This document shows positions 48,214-64,000 of a stretch of DNA of 64,000 nucleotides, one piece after another (the first letter of the stretch is position 1; every line of letters begins with the position of its first letter). Under the pieces are notes generated by a model. That model did no database searches, was not told where the DNA came from, and saw nothing but the letters and a program-made list of their open reading frames with translations. The stretch comes from Alopecurus myosuroides (taxonomy: Eukaryota; Streptophyta; Magnoliopsida; Poales; Poaceae), in assembly GCA_028641055.1 (NCBI GenBank), contig CM054062.1:143780144-143844143 (forward strand). Direction: 5' to 3'. Both the position numbers and the translations under genes were made by a program.

Positions 48214-49112
48214 AAAAAGTACAGTTGTTAGCTTAAATAGTCACATGAACTTCTCTGCAAGTTTTCAATGCTATGATATAGACATGTTTTTCCTATGGCG
48301 TTTTTATGTATAGTACTACACATACATGGATCTGTGTTGATTTCTTCCTCTGTTTCTACAGGCAACGGTACATGTAGATACAAGATGTGCAGTCCAGGTC
48401 TTTGTTTCATGGAGGTCCAACATTGTTTCATGGAGGTGTAGGTTTCACAAGGTTCGTGAAAAAATCAACAACTATAGGTTGTGACTTGAAGAGATGGGAG
48501 AACTGTAACTATTTTTCACTTGGAGAACAATGTTGTCAGAGAAAACTACAAGCCTTCCTATTGTTTTCCTGTTGTTCTACAGGTTGCTTGCTCTGGATCT
48601 GATTTTCTTCCTTCATCTAAGTGAAACTACCATGCTTGTCCTATGTTAACTGTGACCATGAACCTCCTGAAATTAAGGTGCATGCTCAAACTGACAGAAA
48701 GGTGAAGTTCTATAGTACCTGGGATGTTTCTTCTGTCAAATGGTGGCGCTGCCACTGAATTTGGGAGGAGGTGGTTTGGATGATGATCGCACCTGCCTGG
48801 ATGATGTTTTTTTGTTGTGACTGAATCGTAGATGATTTTGTGGTGTGTGTTTGTCTGCTGATCAGCTGGTGGGTGTGGTGTGCTTGCTCTGGATCTGACT
48901 TTTTCTCTGCTAATTCGGGGGCTAATGGAAGCTAGATCGACTTGCTGCTTTTCTCCATGCCGGCGGCTGGAGAAAGAAGAGTAGGGAGGACAGAGAACTG
49001 GGAAGGAGTGGGTAGAGTTCGCGTGGGGAAACTCCCAGGTGTAGTTTGGACCTGGGCTGGTGCGTCCAGGCCACTTTATTTCGCACGGGGAGCGAGCTCC
49101 TTACCTTTTTTG
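48214..49112. other. Region upstream of the FAR1-like pseudogene
   Basis: Presumed promoter/terminal part of the Mutator-type element. A short direct repeat TTTCATGGAGGT occurs twice near 48407-48438. No gene, and no clear TIR located. Confidence 0.35.
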
Positions 49113-49362
49113 GAAAGCGTTTTGAAAACTTTCCGTTTTGCGATTTCGGACAAGGGCACCCTGCAGCGCAATACGGTGCCCTGGCACTGTGTAGTTGCGT
49201 CCTATGTAGAATTTGGCTCCGGAATCTCCCCTTAGGAGAAAGCGTTTTGAAAACTTTCCGTTTTGCGATTTCGGACAAGGGCACCCTGCAGCGCAATACG
49301 GTGCCCTGGCACTGTGTAGTTGCGTCCTATGTAGAATTTGGCTCCGGAATCTCCCCTTAAGA
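49113..49362 (+). repeat. Near-perfect tandem duplication, 125-bp unit
   Basis: GAAAGCGTTTTGAAAACTTT starts at 49113 and again at 49238. The two units are identical by eye until the last bases (CTTAGGA versus CTTAAGA). It includes CACCCTGCAGCGC and GGTGCCCTGG, which form an imperfect inverted pair. Both copies read open in several frames but I see no coding signature. Confidence 0.92.
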
Positions 49363-50087
49363 GCAAGTGCAATAGACAAGTACAATAGAGTTAAACATGT
49401 TTACATGTCATTTTGTTTATACGGAGGAGGGAGATAATGAAAAAGATGTATAGCCGCTCATATGAGTCAACATCTACACGGGATTTAAGGTAAAATGACT
49501 AAATGAGAGGAAAGAGGAACAGAGAATGGACAAAGATGCCTAAATCATCTCTAGCCAATCCCTTAGAACCGTCGAACCCGTAAAATAACCGCTATTTTAT
49601 AGTTTTCCACGAAAACACGTCAATTTCAAATCTTCCAGTCCCCATTTTTTAAAGGTAAACCTTAAAAGTTTCTAGTGCCATATATACCAATTTCCCTAAG
49701 TGAGCATTGAGTACAATACACACGGAGCATGGATGGAGATGCCCGTCAGTCGGGCACAAGCAATTTTCCTGTTAATTAAGGAAACAAACCAGACACCGTT
49801 CCTTCTATCTCAGATGTTTTTCATTTCACAGTTCAATCTAGCCTGAGCCCCGAGACACCCAGTAGCAAGGGATGCTACACCGAGCAAAAGAAGAAAAACG
49901 CAGATACTCCACCATTACTGAGCTTCTCAGTGAATTGACTACTCGTACATTGACCCCAGCAGCACGTTCTGCTTCCCAAGCATATGACGAACACCGACAC
50001 AGAATCTTCCATCCAGCAGAATACTTGGATGGATTTCAGATGCATCTGAGGTGTTCACGAGCGAACGTGATTTTCAGGTCAGGGCCA
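49363..50087. other. Region 3' of the TGS1-like gene
   Basis: Contains a MITE-like end GAGCAAGTGCAATAGA near 49370 and the probable 3'UTR of the minus-strand gene (50087 leftward). No other coding region recognised. Confidence 0.4.
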
Positions 50088-55663
<5,576 letters not shown>

Positions 55664-56540
55664 CGCCGGGGTGATGAGACGGATGGTACAGGTGGCTTCT
55701 CGCAAGGTTGCTGGGTGGAGTTGGAAGATATTGGATTCGGAGGAGCAGGGGTAGGGTTTTAGCAGAGGTTTTTTTAGCTAAGGGTAGGGGGAGGGGAGAA
55801 AGATCGGCGGCTTCCGGCGACGCGGTCGCGGGCTGGAAAGGAGGGGGAATAGGACGGGGCGTCACCGGCGCACCGCCTTCCCGGCGGTGACGCCGTTAAC
55901 AGATATGGCATGCTTCCGGAGTCCGGACCGAAAGTTAATGGGCCGTGCGGCTCACTTAATTGAACACTACTGGCAGCTTCTTAATGGGCTGTGTTGGGGC
56001 CGCAGGCATCTGATCCGACCGTGGAAAAATGATTTTATTGCAAATATATAACCCTCTACGGAACAAAATTGCTACGAATACCCACCCATCAATACAATTG
56101 CCAAATATAACCTGACGGGAGGTTTTCTAAGAGCATCTTCAACCTTCATACCTCACATTCCGTCGGCAGGGATGGCTTCACGGTTTAAAATTGGCTATGC
56201 AGTTGGTTATGGAAAGATATAAGCGGAATCTGATAACATGGACATCTATTTATGCTGATATTATTTCGATCTTAATAGCTACTGGAAAGGTTGAGTTCTT
56301 TGCATTATGGGAGGGAAACAAATACCACGGCTCATGAGATAGTTAGGAATTGCTTTACCTCTAAAAATTCTTGTAATTGGGTCGATAAACCCTCTAGATT
56401 TATCCTCCAGTCTCTCTTAGATGATGTAACTATTGGATGATTTTTGTGGTAGCAGGTTTCAGACGCACTCTTTCCTTTATCAGGGTACCTAAGGGGATTG
56501 GAAGATTTTTAATGACGCGGCATCCTTGCTTAATATAAGT
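55664..56540. other. 5' region and probable promoter of the TGS1-like gene
   Basis: GC-rich to about 55930 (leader and core promoter), then ordinary AT-rich intergenic sequence. No clear TATA box. A CTAAGAGCATCTTCAACC near 56128 looks like a worn Harbinger end, but no partner was found. Confidence 0.45.
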
Positions 56541-56544
56541 GGTT

Positions 56545-56840
56545 TTAGAGAAGTATAATAATATTATATAAGCAGGTTATAAGAATTAAAATAACATTTT
56601 TGTGATGACATGGAGGAGAAAGAAGAAGAGAGAGAAGGGGAGTGACCTCTCATGTAAGAGCCAGCTACAACACGTGCTCCTAGGTACCTTGTGAGAGTAA
56701 AAGGTGGGTCATGCCTTAATAAATTAACAAATTTGTCTAACTAGTTATTGTACATCTTGGCTATATGGTTGACTATAGATGGCATGGCAAGTTCTTATAT
56801 TCAGTTGTTGGTTTTACTATTAAACTTGCTCTTAAAAAAA
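56545..56840. mobile_element. MITE of the local family, copy a
   Basis: About 290 bp. It shares GATGACATGGA, CTCTCATGTAAGAGCCAGCT, GGTGGGTCATG and GGCATGGCAAGTTCTTATA with copies at about 57015-57295, 57296-57475 and 58276-58560. It ends CTATTAAACTTGCTC, inverse of a GAGCAAGT-type start. Confidence 0.65.
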
Positions 56841-57014
56841 TAGAGCATGTTCATCGGTAGAGTCAGCAAACGACTATAAAAAAATTGGCATGTCACCTAT
56901 AGCCAATAAATACAATAGTTAACAATAAATGTATGTTACTTTATCAAGATATGGTCCACCTCCCCACTCTCACAAGGTGGTTAGGAACACGTGTTACAGC
57001 TGGTTCTTACATTA

Positions 57015-57295
57015 AAGCAAGTACAATAAGCTTATGTAGGCAGCCTATAAGAGTTAAAATAATATATTTTAGATGACATGGAGAGAAGAGGAGAGAGAAG
57101 AGAGATGAGATCTCATGCAAGAGTCAGCTTTAGCACGTGCAACACTTTGTGAGTGTGGCAGCAGGTGGGCCATATCCTCATAAAGTAACACATTTTTGGC
57201 TAACTATTATACTTGTTGGCTATATGGTCGACTATAAGTGACATGGCAACTTCTTATAGTCAACTGTTGGATATACTATTGAACTTGTTCGTATA
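57015..57295. mobile_element. MITE of the local family, copy b
   Basis: Left end AAGCAAGTACAATAAGCTTA; right end CTATTGAACTTGTTC. Same internal blocks as copy a. Confidence 0.65.
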
Positions 57296-57565
57296 ATAAG
57301 CGTATGTAAGTAGGCTATAAGGATTAAAATAGCATTTAAATGATGACATGGATGAAAGAGATTAGGATAGAAGGTGAGTGGGCTCTTCTGCAAGAGTCAA
57401 CTATAGCACGTGCTCTAGGCACCTCGTGAGAGTGGAAGATGGGTCATGTCTTAATAAATTAACATATAAGGGTAGTGTCAATGTTAGTTTGTTAGTGCGG
57501 TTTCATAGGCATTTGGCTGACGTGTTATAATAGTTAATGAAGAAAGAGAATGAGGTTGTATCTTA

Positions 57566-58068
57566 CTCCCTTTGTCCTGGTTTACAGGTCACGTGTAACA
57601 ATTCTCTGAACCCTAGATATTCATCCATTGAGGCTTAAATATTGCGTGCAATGGTGGAGAGAGGCAACCACTGACTAATTAAAAGAGAGTTAATGCAAAT
57701 GTACCTAAGACTACTCATAGTGGAGGGTATCATATATTAGTATCATGCATATGATGCTAGTGTATGATACTGCCCCTATAATGCATAGTATCACGATCAT
57801 AGTAACATGCTATTAATTGTTTTGTATAATCTCAATATAAGTATGTGTACAAGATTGACTTGTTAATAAAATATCTTATTTTGTGCGTTATGATACCGTA
57901 ACATAGGTAGATATCACTACCCTCTCTTTCTTTATTAATTGTTGTGCCACATCAAATTTTTCCAACATGGCATGCATGATACTAGCTATGATACTCTCAT
58001 TATGGCTAGTCTAAGAGGTGGGACGGCATGTTTTTGCGATTATGCCCTATAAACCACGGCGGAGGGAG
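57566..58068. mobile_element. Stowaway-like MITE containing a Tourist-like MITE
   Basis: Left end CTCCCTTTGTCCTGGTTTAC and right end (complement) CTCCCTCCGCCGTGGTTTAT, with TA on both sides (57564-57565, 58069-58070). The 197-bp body is split by the element at 57709-58011. Confidence 0.78.
57709..58011. mobile_element. Tourist-like MITE nested in the Stowaway-like MITE
   Basis: 303 bp, ends GACTACTCATAGTG and (complement) GACTAGCCATAATG, both running on into GTATCATA, with TAA on both sides (57706-57708, 58012-58014). Confidence 0.82.
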
Positions 58069-58275
58069 TAGCTAAAATACAACCATTGCGCGTGGCTATA
58101 GGCAAACAGTGCATGGGCAAAATCATTAAATATAGATACAACTTATAAAAAAACGCATTGGCATGGTTGTCTCTTAAATTATTAATGCTACTATGACAAT
58201 ATGCTAAGTGACAATGCATTGACATAGGCCTAAATGACGTGGCAAGTCCTTATAACCAATTGTTGGCTCTACTAG

Positions 58276-58560
58276 AGCTAGTACAGTAAGCTTATGTAAT
58301 CGGGCTATAAGGATTAGAATAAAAAAATTGTGGTGATATGAAAGAGAGAGAAGATGAGGGAGAAGAGGAGTGGGCTCTCATGCAAAACCTAGTTGTAGCA
58401 CGTGCTCCTAGGCATCTTATGAGAGTGGGAGGTGGGTCATGTATCAATAAAATAACATATTTTATAGCTCACTATTATAGATGTCGGTTGTATAGTTGGC
58501 TATATCTGACATGGCAATTTCTTATAGCCAGCTACCTCTACTATTGCACTTACTCCTATT
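58276..58560. mobile_element. MITE of the local family, copy d
   Basis: Starts GAGCTAGTACAGTAAGCTTA and carries the same GCACGTGCTCCTAGGCA, GGTGGGTCATG and GACATGGCAATTTCTTATAG blocks. Confidence 0.62.
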
Positions 58561-58587
58561 GAACTTGGTCTTAGAGTCCACTCCACT

Positions 58588-59298
58588 CACTAGTAGAAAA
58601 CTAAGTATTAGAGATTGTTACTATAGACGGTTTTATACCCTTGAAAAAAAAGAACGGGCTCGAAAACGCTACCCCTCAGCCGGTTTACGCAGATAAGCCA
58701 TATGTAAAGAAAAACCCGGCACTAATAAGACGACATCCGTAGCGGCCCAAAACACACCCTGCTTCCCGAAATTCCTGAGGCTGCTGCGAAATATAGCCGT
58801 CTCGACAGGATGCACCGGTCGAGTCGGTTTGTACGACGGTCGGTCTCAGAAATGTTGCGCGTCAGCCCAGATAGACAACCGGCGCGTACGTGTAACACAT
58901 TTAGGAACGGTTTTGTGCTCTACGAACATCGAGTCTAATATGGGTTTGAACGTGGCCTTCTCCCGCATTATATTTTAGGACTTTCTCGACGTAGTTGGAA
59001 GGTCTAGAGAACCTTGGATTTGCCGGTTCTCGAAAGCAACATTAACTGCAAAATTTATCATGATATCGAGAATTGCATCTCAGTGAATTCGTAGTGGGAA
59101 CGAGAATGCGGCGCATTATTTAGGAATACTAACATGCCTAAATGCACTCGTATATAAATTCATTCTTCCTAGCACCCCCGCTCTTCCTCGCACACCACAG
59201 CCGCATTACCACAACACACACGCGCGCGCACATCTCTATGATCTCTCTCTCTCTCCGCGCGATCGCACAACGTCACCGCAACAATATCGTCGGACGGT
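58588..59298. other. CACTA subterminal region
   Basis: Non-coding, GC-moderate, with dispersed short motifs as in CACTA ends. A (CA)n/(CT)n simple-sequence patch lies near 59213-59258. Confidence 0.45.
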
Positions 59299-59745
59299 TT
59301 GAACAACGGCTCCACCAGCCCGTCGTCCAACGGCGAGAGTTTGAGTTCTGATGGGACCCCGATCATGGGAACTAGGAGATGGTTCGACACAATCACGACC
59401 TCGGACGAGGAGTTCTGGGTGCTTTATGTGAACAAATATCCTCCGACAGATATCAAATTTACTATCGATTATTTCTTCTGCGGTCGTTACCGGCCGAACA
59501 AAGAATATCCTGATGAGTTCCCCTGGAGCAACGCCGGAAAGAGCGAAGAGTCTCATGAATACGATGAAGATGAAGAGAAGCAGTAGGAGGACGACGACGG
59601 CGACGATGATGATGACGTCGGAGATGAGGTCGCGCCATCCCAGCACGACGAGGGCCACGCTGGAGACGATGAGGCAGACGAGCCCGGTGCCAAGTGTCGT
59701 CGCAAAGAGGATGAGGTTTCGTCCTCGAAGAAGAAGAGGACGTAG
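59299..59745 (+). pseudogene. Acidic hypothetical ORF in CACTA, in-frame stop
   Basis: An open frame contains MGTRRWFDTITTSDEEFWVL and KYPPTDIKFTIDYFFCGRY, then an acidic tail, TAG at 59584-59586, and continues in the same frame as a poly-Asp stretch ending SSSKKKRT at TAG 59743. There is no good ATG at the frame's left end; the first in-frame ATG is near 59366. No family recognised. The basic KKKRT end could be a nuclear localisation signal. Confidence 0.42.
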
Positions 59746-59904
59746 GAGGACGTTTGGTAGGCATAGGGTAGCATGCATGCATCTATATTTTTTTTGTTAT
59801 TTTAGACATGTAATTTGATATCGACCGGTCTATGTAATATATTGGTTCTTCAATTAGTGCAGTCCATAATATGGATTTGATATTGAACGATCTATATATA
59901 TCTA

Positions 59905-60160
59905 CTCCCTCCGTTTCTTTTTACTCCGCGTATTAAGTTTGTCCAAAGTCAAATTTGCTAAATTTTGACCAATTTTATAGGAAAAAATATCAAAATTCAT
60001 ATACCAAATTAATATCATTTGATTCACGATGTAATATACTTTCATATTATATCAATTTAATATCATAAATGTTGATCTTTTGTTCTATAGACTTGGTCAA
60101 ACTTTGTAATGTTTGACTTAAGATAATTCTAATACGCAGAGTACAAAGTAATGGAGGGAG
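59905..60160. mobile_element. Stowaway MITE
   Basis: 256 bp. Left CTCCCTCCGTTTCTTTTTAC, right (complement) CTCCCTCCATTACTTTGTAC, both continuing as TC.GCGTATTA, with TA on both sides (59903-59904, 60161-60162). Confidence 0.9.
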
Positions 60161-60792
60161 TATGTATGCATCTAGCTGGGCATATTGAATTTGTCTTATT
60201 TTGTAATATGAATTATCGAGTTGAAATTTCGTATATATGTTGGGAAAATGTATCATTCTCGTACAGAATTTTGTTCATATTATTCTGAAACTTAAATACT
60301 CCAACTGTTTCAATTAGATTATTTTAGAGTAAAGTCATTTTATGGCCCTTCTTATAAGAAAGCGGCAAAGGGTTATGTTACAATCATAGACAACCCAACA
60401 GGCAAGACGAAAACAGAAAAGAACAAAACAAAACGACCACCAAGTCTAGAAACTGAACAACACGAAATTGTTTCAATTGGATTATGATGTTTCGATTTTT
60501 TTAAGTAAAATGGCTTCAATTGTTTCGTAAGTACGCGAATAATATTTGATAGACGCGCCGGTTTATTTCATTAGCTGCCTACTACTACTATGATCTTATT
60601 AACTGCCTCCGACGCCGCCGTTCGCACGTGATTGCAGCATTCTCGCCTTCTGTCCCGCCTGTCACGCGTCAGCGGCGAGGAACTTCCGCCGCCGCACCGG
60701 CCGTCTTGGATCGATAGTGGTATATATTTCTCTTCGCCACAGTAGTCCTAGTGAACAGAGCACCACCATTTCCTAGATCGAGTCGGCGCAAA
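60161..60792. other. Non-coding interval within the CACTA element
   Basis: AT-rich to about 60600, then GC-rich leader-like sequence before the next ORF. Nothing recognised. Confidence 0.4.
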
Positions 60793-61238
60793 ATGGTTCG
60801 CCAAAAGAAAACCGCTCGTCTATCATGCGTGCCTCAGTACAAGGTCGCGGAGCACGCAGCGGCTTCCGGGGACTCTTCCCCGTCGTCGGATTCCGGGAAC
60901 TCGTCCTCTCCCGCGTGCCTCCGCCACACACAACACACACGCCCGGAGGAGAACGAGGTGGGGGAGGATGAGTCGTCCAGATAAGAGGTTAATCTTGAGT
61001 TTGACGAGGACGCGGCAACGACGACGACAGAGGATGAGTTGCGGCATCTCAAGTGGTGGGAGTTGGCTGAGCAAAGGCCGAGCAAGAAGAGAACAAAGCC
61101 ATGCATGCCGTGCTCAAGGCCGAGGGCATCGAGCACGACGACGGGACCATAATGGAGGAGCATCGCGCGGTCGACGAGTCCATTGCGAAGAAGCGCCAAG
61201 AAGAGGAGTCGTCCTCCTCCGATTCCGATGAGGAGTAG
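60793..61238 (+). pseudogene. Ser/acidic hypothetical ORF in CACTA, stop plus frameshift
   Basis: ATG 60793 opens MVRQKKTARLSCVPQYKV, then a Ser-rich stretch, an acidic GEDESSR and TAA at 60982. The same frame resumes (EVNLEFDEDAATTTTEDELR, HLKWWELAEQR). A one-base shift near 61075 then leads into MHAVLKAEGIEHDDGTIM and a tail ending SSSSDSDEE with stop at 61236. No known domain. The continuity of composition across the lesions suggests one decayed gene. Confidence 0.45.
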
Positions 61239-61748
61239 CGGCCACCACCACCTCCAGCGACGGGCGTAGACGGCAACTTTAGTTTACATTATGTTGTAGT
61301 TTGTCAAACTCCATCAAAGTTTGTAACTTTTTATATAAATTTGAATGAAAAATCGCTTGTTCCGTCGCTATATATTTATGTGTAAAAAAGGGGAAAATAG
61401 CCGTTGGTAGGGCCCCATATGGCATCGTCTCCAAAACTCAGAAGAGTTGACGTGCCCGCAGCAGCTCTCCTGGCGGGGGACAGAAGGATGCGACTTGGCG
61501 AGCATACGCAGAACGACGCGATGACTCGAGCAGTCGTTGGCTCAACGGGCACGCCTCATCGGCGTCAATGCATGCCAGGGAAACCGATGTTGGGCATCAA
61601 TGGGCGTCAGCCAACTACCACCTCTCCTCCTGCCGGCTTTAAAACATCGGCACGCACGCCTCTCGTCTCTACGCACATGCACCACACTCTCTTCTTCTCC
61701 CAGGTTTCACACGCCATCACAGTTTTACAGTCACCGCACACACAGCAA
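61239..61748. other. Non-coding interval before the truncated ORF
   Basis: Probable 3'UTR of the previous ORF (with an AATAAA-like ATGAAAAATC near 61344) and a GC-rich leader of the next. No feature assigned. Confidence 0.35.
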
Positions 61749-62187
61749 ATGCCTAGCCGCAAGGCAACCCAGGAGGAGCAGATGGAAAATGACCTTCTTC
61801 GTAACGTGCTGGCGTGGTTCCGCGCACGTCACCAGGATCACCGTCGTCGCCGAGGCATGGAGGACCGCGAGGTTCAGGTGCAGCAGGAGGCGCCTCCAGC
61901 TCCACCGCTGACGGTCGACAAGGCGCAGCAGCACCTACATCCCAACATCCCCATCCCAGAAGGTTGTTCACTGCCGGAAGGTTGGGTTACCAACATAGTG
62001 AAGGTGCTGGTGGAGCCGCCGCTCACCGGCCAGGCGCATCTTGACTACATCAGCTGGGAGTGGTTGATGATGCCATGGGAGCTTCTCCCTGAGCCCCGCT
62101 ACAGAATGTCGTCGCCGTATTGGGACGACCTTGTGGCGGCGGAGTACGACACACGCCTCAACAGTTTCTTCCTCTCGAGCGGCATGT
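61749..62187 (+). pseudogene. Hypothetical ORF truncated by Athila LTR insertion
   Basis: ATG 61749 opens MPSRKATQEEQMENDLLRNV; the frame stays open for 146 codons to the LTR start at 62188. It contains a basic RHQDHRRRRGM patch, a Pro-rich linker, and a Trp-rich segment (LPEGWVTNIV, YISWEWLMMPWEL, SPYWDDLVAAEYDTRL). No family recognised. The rest of the gene should lie beyond the retrotransposon, outside the window. Confidence 0.5.
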
Positions 62188-64000
62188 TGATACGTCTAAA
62201 ACGTATCTATAATTTCTGATGTTCTATGTTGTTTTCATGCCATATGCTACATGTTTTCTATACATTTTACATCATTTTTAGGGATTTCCTTGGACTAACC
62301 TATTAACAAGATGTCATAGAGCCGGATCATGTTTTCTACTAATTTTGGTTTCAGAAAAGTTCTTTTGGAAATATTCTCGGAATTGGACGAAACAAAATCA
62401 CAGGGTCTTAGAAATATGTCACGTACACGGAGTCCGGAGGGGACCCAGAGGGGGGCCCTGGAGCCACCACACCATAGGGTGGCGCCCCTGGTCGCGCCAC
62501 GAGGTGGTGTGGCCCCCTGGCCGCCCACCGATGTTGCCCTTTTGCCTATTTAAGCTCCTCCTTGGGTTAACCCTAAATATCCGAGTCTCCATCCACGAAA
62601 AGTTCTGTAGCCGCTGTCATCGTCAACCCTAGTTCGGGAGGGTTCTGAAGCTCTCCCTAGCACCCTGCTGGGAGGGAAATCATCACCGGAGGGCTCTACA
62701 TCACCATGGCTGCCTCCGGAGTAATGCGTGAATAGTTCATTCTTGTACTATGGGTCCATAGAACTAGCTAGATGGTTGTCTTCTCCTCTTTATGCCTCAT
62801 GTTTAGATCTTGTGAGGTTCCTAACATAATCATGATCATCTATTTGTAATGCTACATGTTGTATTTGCTTGGATCCGATAAATATTGAATGCTATGTCAA
62901 GTGATTATCAATTTATCATGTTTATGTTATTTATGATCTTGCATGCTCTCCGTTACTAGTAGATGCTCTGGCCAAGTTGATGTTTGTAACTCCAAGAGGG
63001 AGTATTTATGCTCGATAGTGGATTCATGTCTCCCTTTCATCCACGCTCGAGTGACAGAAACGTAACGGATGAGGGATGTGTTGTTGCCATTAGGGAGAAA
63101 ACAACAATGTTTTCATTGTTTACATTACACACTTTACTTAAGGCAATAATATGTTGCTTGCAACTGAATACCCGATGTTTGATTGGATGACGCTCTGAGG
63201 GTGGATTATTAGCCATAGATGCAGTTGGATAACGGTCTATGAATTATGTTGTAATGCCCGCATGAATCACATAGTAATCATAATGTCATGCATATGCACT
63301 ACGGTGCAGCCTTTATATTTGTCAATTGCCGAGCTGTAATTTATTTACCCAGCATGTTATCTATCTGTTTTGGAGAAACACCACTAGTGAACTATGGACC
63401 TCGGTCCATTCTTTTACACTGATAATACAACCACTGCAAACACTGTTTTTTTACTGCAATCATTGTTTTCCTTCCATTCACTGTTATCACTGTTCTCTTT
63501 TCATTTACTGCAAAACAAGTATTGTTTTCCACACTATACATCTAATCCTTTATGTTAGCAAAATCGGTGAGATTGACAACCTCAATGTTTCGTTGGGGCA
63601 AAGTATCTTGGTTGTGTTGTGCAGATTCCATGTTACTGCTGAGCCTGGTAGTGAGCCTTGCCAAATTCAGTTGCATCAACCTTCAGAGGTGATTTCTTTC
63701 TCCTACTGACTGATTAAACCTTGGTTTCTTTCTGATGGAAAACTTGTTGTTGTGCTCTTCATACCTTCCTCTTGGGGTCTCCCAACGAGCGTACATCTAC
63801 GCGCATAAAGCTCTTTTCTGACGCCATTACCGGGGAGGAAGAGGATTTCTGCAAGGGGAATCTCTCACCTCCAATCTCTTTACTGTGTTTTTGTTTTTCT
63901 TAGTTTATTTTATTTTGTCTTGTTTGCTTCTTTATATCAAAAACACAAAATAAAAAAATAGTTCCTATTTAAAGTTTCCTTTATGTCTAGTCCTATCCCT
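62188..64000 (+). mobile_element. Athila-lineage gypsy element, 5' LTR and start of interior
   Basis: The LTR (about 62188-63805) starts TGATACGTCTAAAACGTATC and ends near ACATCTACGCGCA; its end is approximate. It carries the CCACACCA...GGTGTGG palindrome (62467-62512) with TATTTAAG about 30 bp downstream. The tRNA-Asp-like primer site follows at 63819. 63837-64000 is non-coding leader. It interrupts the CACTA ORF. Confidence 0.85.
63819..63836 (+). other. Primer binding site, tRNA-Asp type
   Basis: TGACGCCATTACCGGGGA differs from the plant tRNA-Asp complement TGGCGCCGTTGCCGGGGA at three positions, all G to A. Confidence 0.8.

Larger units (their letters stand above)
57296..58275. mobile_element. 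MITE of the local family, copy c, apparently split by nested MITEs
   Basis: Left part 57296-57475 (TAAGCGTATGTAAGTAGGC to AATAAATTAACATA) lacks the usual right end. A matching right end (GACGTGGCAAGTCCTTATAA ... CTCTACT) appears at about 58230-58275. The interval holds at least two further MITEs. Confidence 0.5.
58588..64000. mobile_element. CACTA (En/Spm-type) element, left end; split by an Athila element
   Basis: CACTAGTAGAAAACTAAG at 58588 is the standard plant CACTA terminus, preceded by ACT as candidate 3-bp duplication. Subterminal sequence (58640-58900) has recurring CGGCACTAATAAGACG and GACGGT-type motifs. The matching ...CTACTAGTG end is not in the window, so the element continues past the right edge, with a retrotransposon inserted at 62188. 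It holds three hypothetical ORFs but no transposase was found. Confidence 0.6.

Overview
The window is nuclear DNA of a grass, most likely of the wheat/barley tribe (Triticeae). The reasons are Stowaway MITEs starting CTCCCTCCG, a CACTA end reading CACTAGTAGAAAA, Athila-type Ty3/gypsy LTRs with a tRNA-Asp-like primer site, and nested retrotransposons around a single ordinary gene. I found no bacterial, organellar, rRNA, tRNA or CRISPR feature.

Layout. (1) 1-8123: a Ty1/copia element. Its 5' LTR is split by a PIF/Harbinger element that carries a Myb-like ORF and runs off the left edge, and its pol is split by a 938-bp Mutator-type element with a 9-bp target duplication. (2) About 8350-43047: a 5'-truncated Athila element with decayed pol, a small coiled-coil ORF and a 3' LTR. 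A probable Helitron (13374-40744) lies inside it. Inside the Helitron is a non-coding retrotransposon with 6.1-kb LTRs (14312-39042, duplication GGGAT). Inside that element's 3' LTR is a young Tat-lineage gypsy element (28415-39020, duplication AGTGG, LTRs identical by eye). (3) 43048-48213: remains of a FAR1-type Mutator transposase gene facing an Ulp1-like protease pseudogene, with a 1377-bp Harbinger element inserted in the transposase gene. (4) 50088-55663, minus strand: the one apparently intact host gene, a WW-domain trimethylguanosine synthase (TGS1-like). I could reconstruct 12 exons in continuous phase (686 codons). (5) 56.5-58.6 kb: a cluster of nested MITEs behind that gene. (6) 58588 to the right edge: a CACTA element with three broken or truncated acidic ORFs, split by another Athila element whose 5' LTR and primer site close the window.

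The most notable items are these. The Tat element lacks gag and has three stops in pol, yet carries a complete antisense gene: a TATA box, a 5'UTR intron and six coding exons joining into 906 codons. The giant-LTR element has no coding capacity. The insertion stack is four levels deep and can be ordered in time. The copia element appears to place its gag start codon inside the LTR, upstream of a possible intron. A G-box-containing palindrome recurs in three Athila segments.

Limits: all junctions, splice sites and family assignments were read by eye. Lineage names rest on remembered domain signatures, not on a search.
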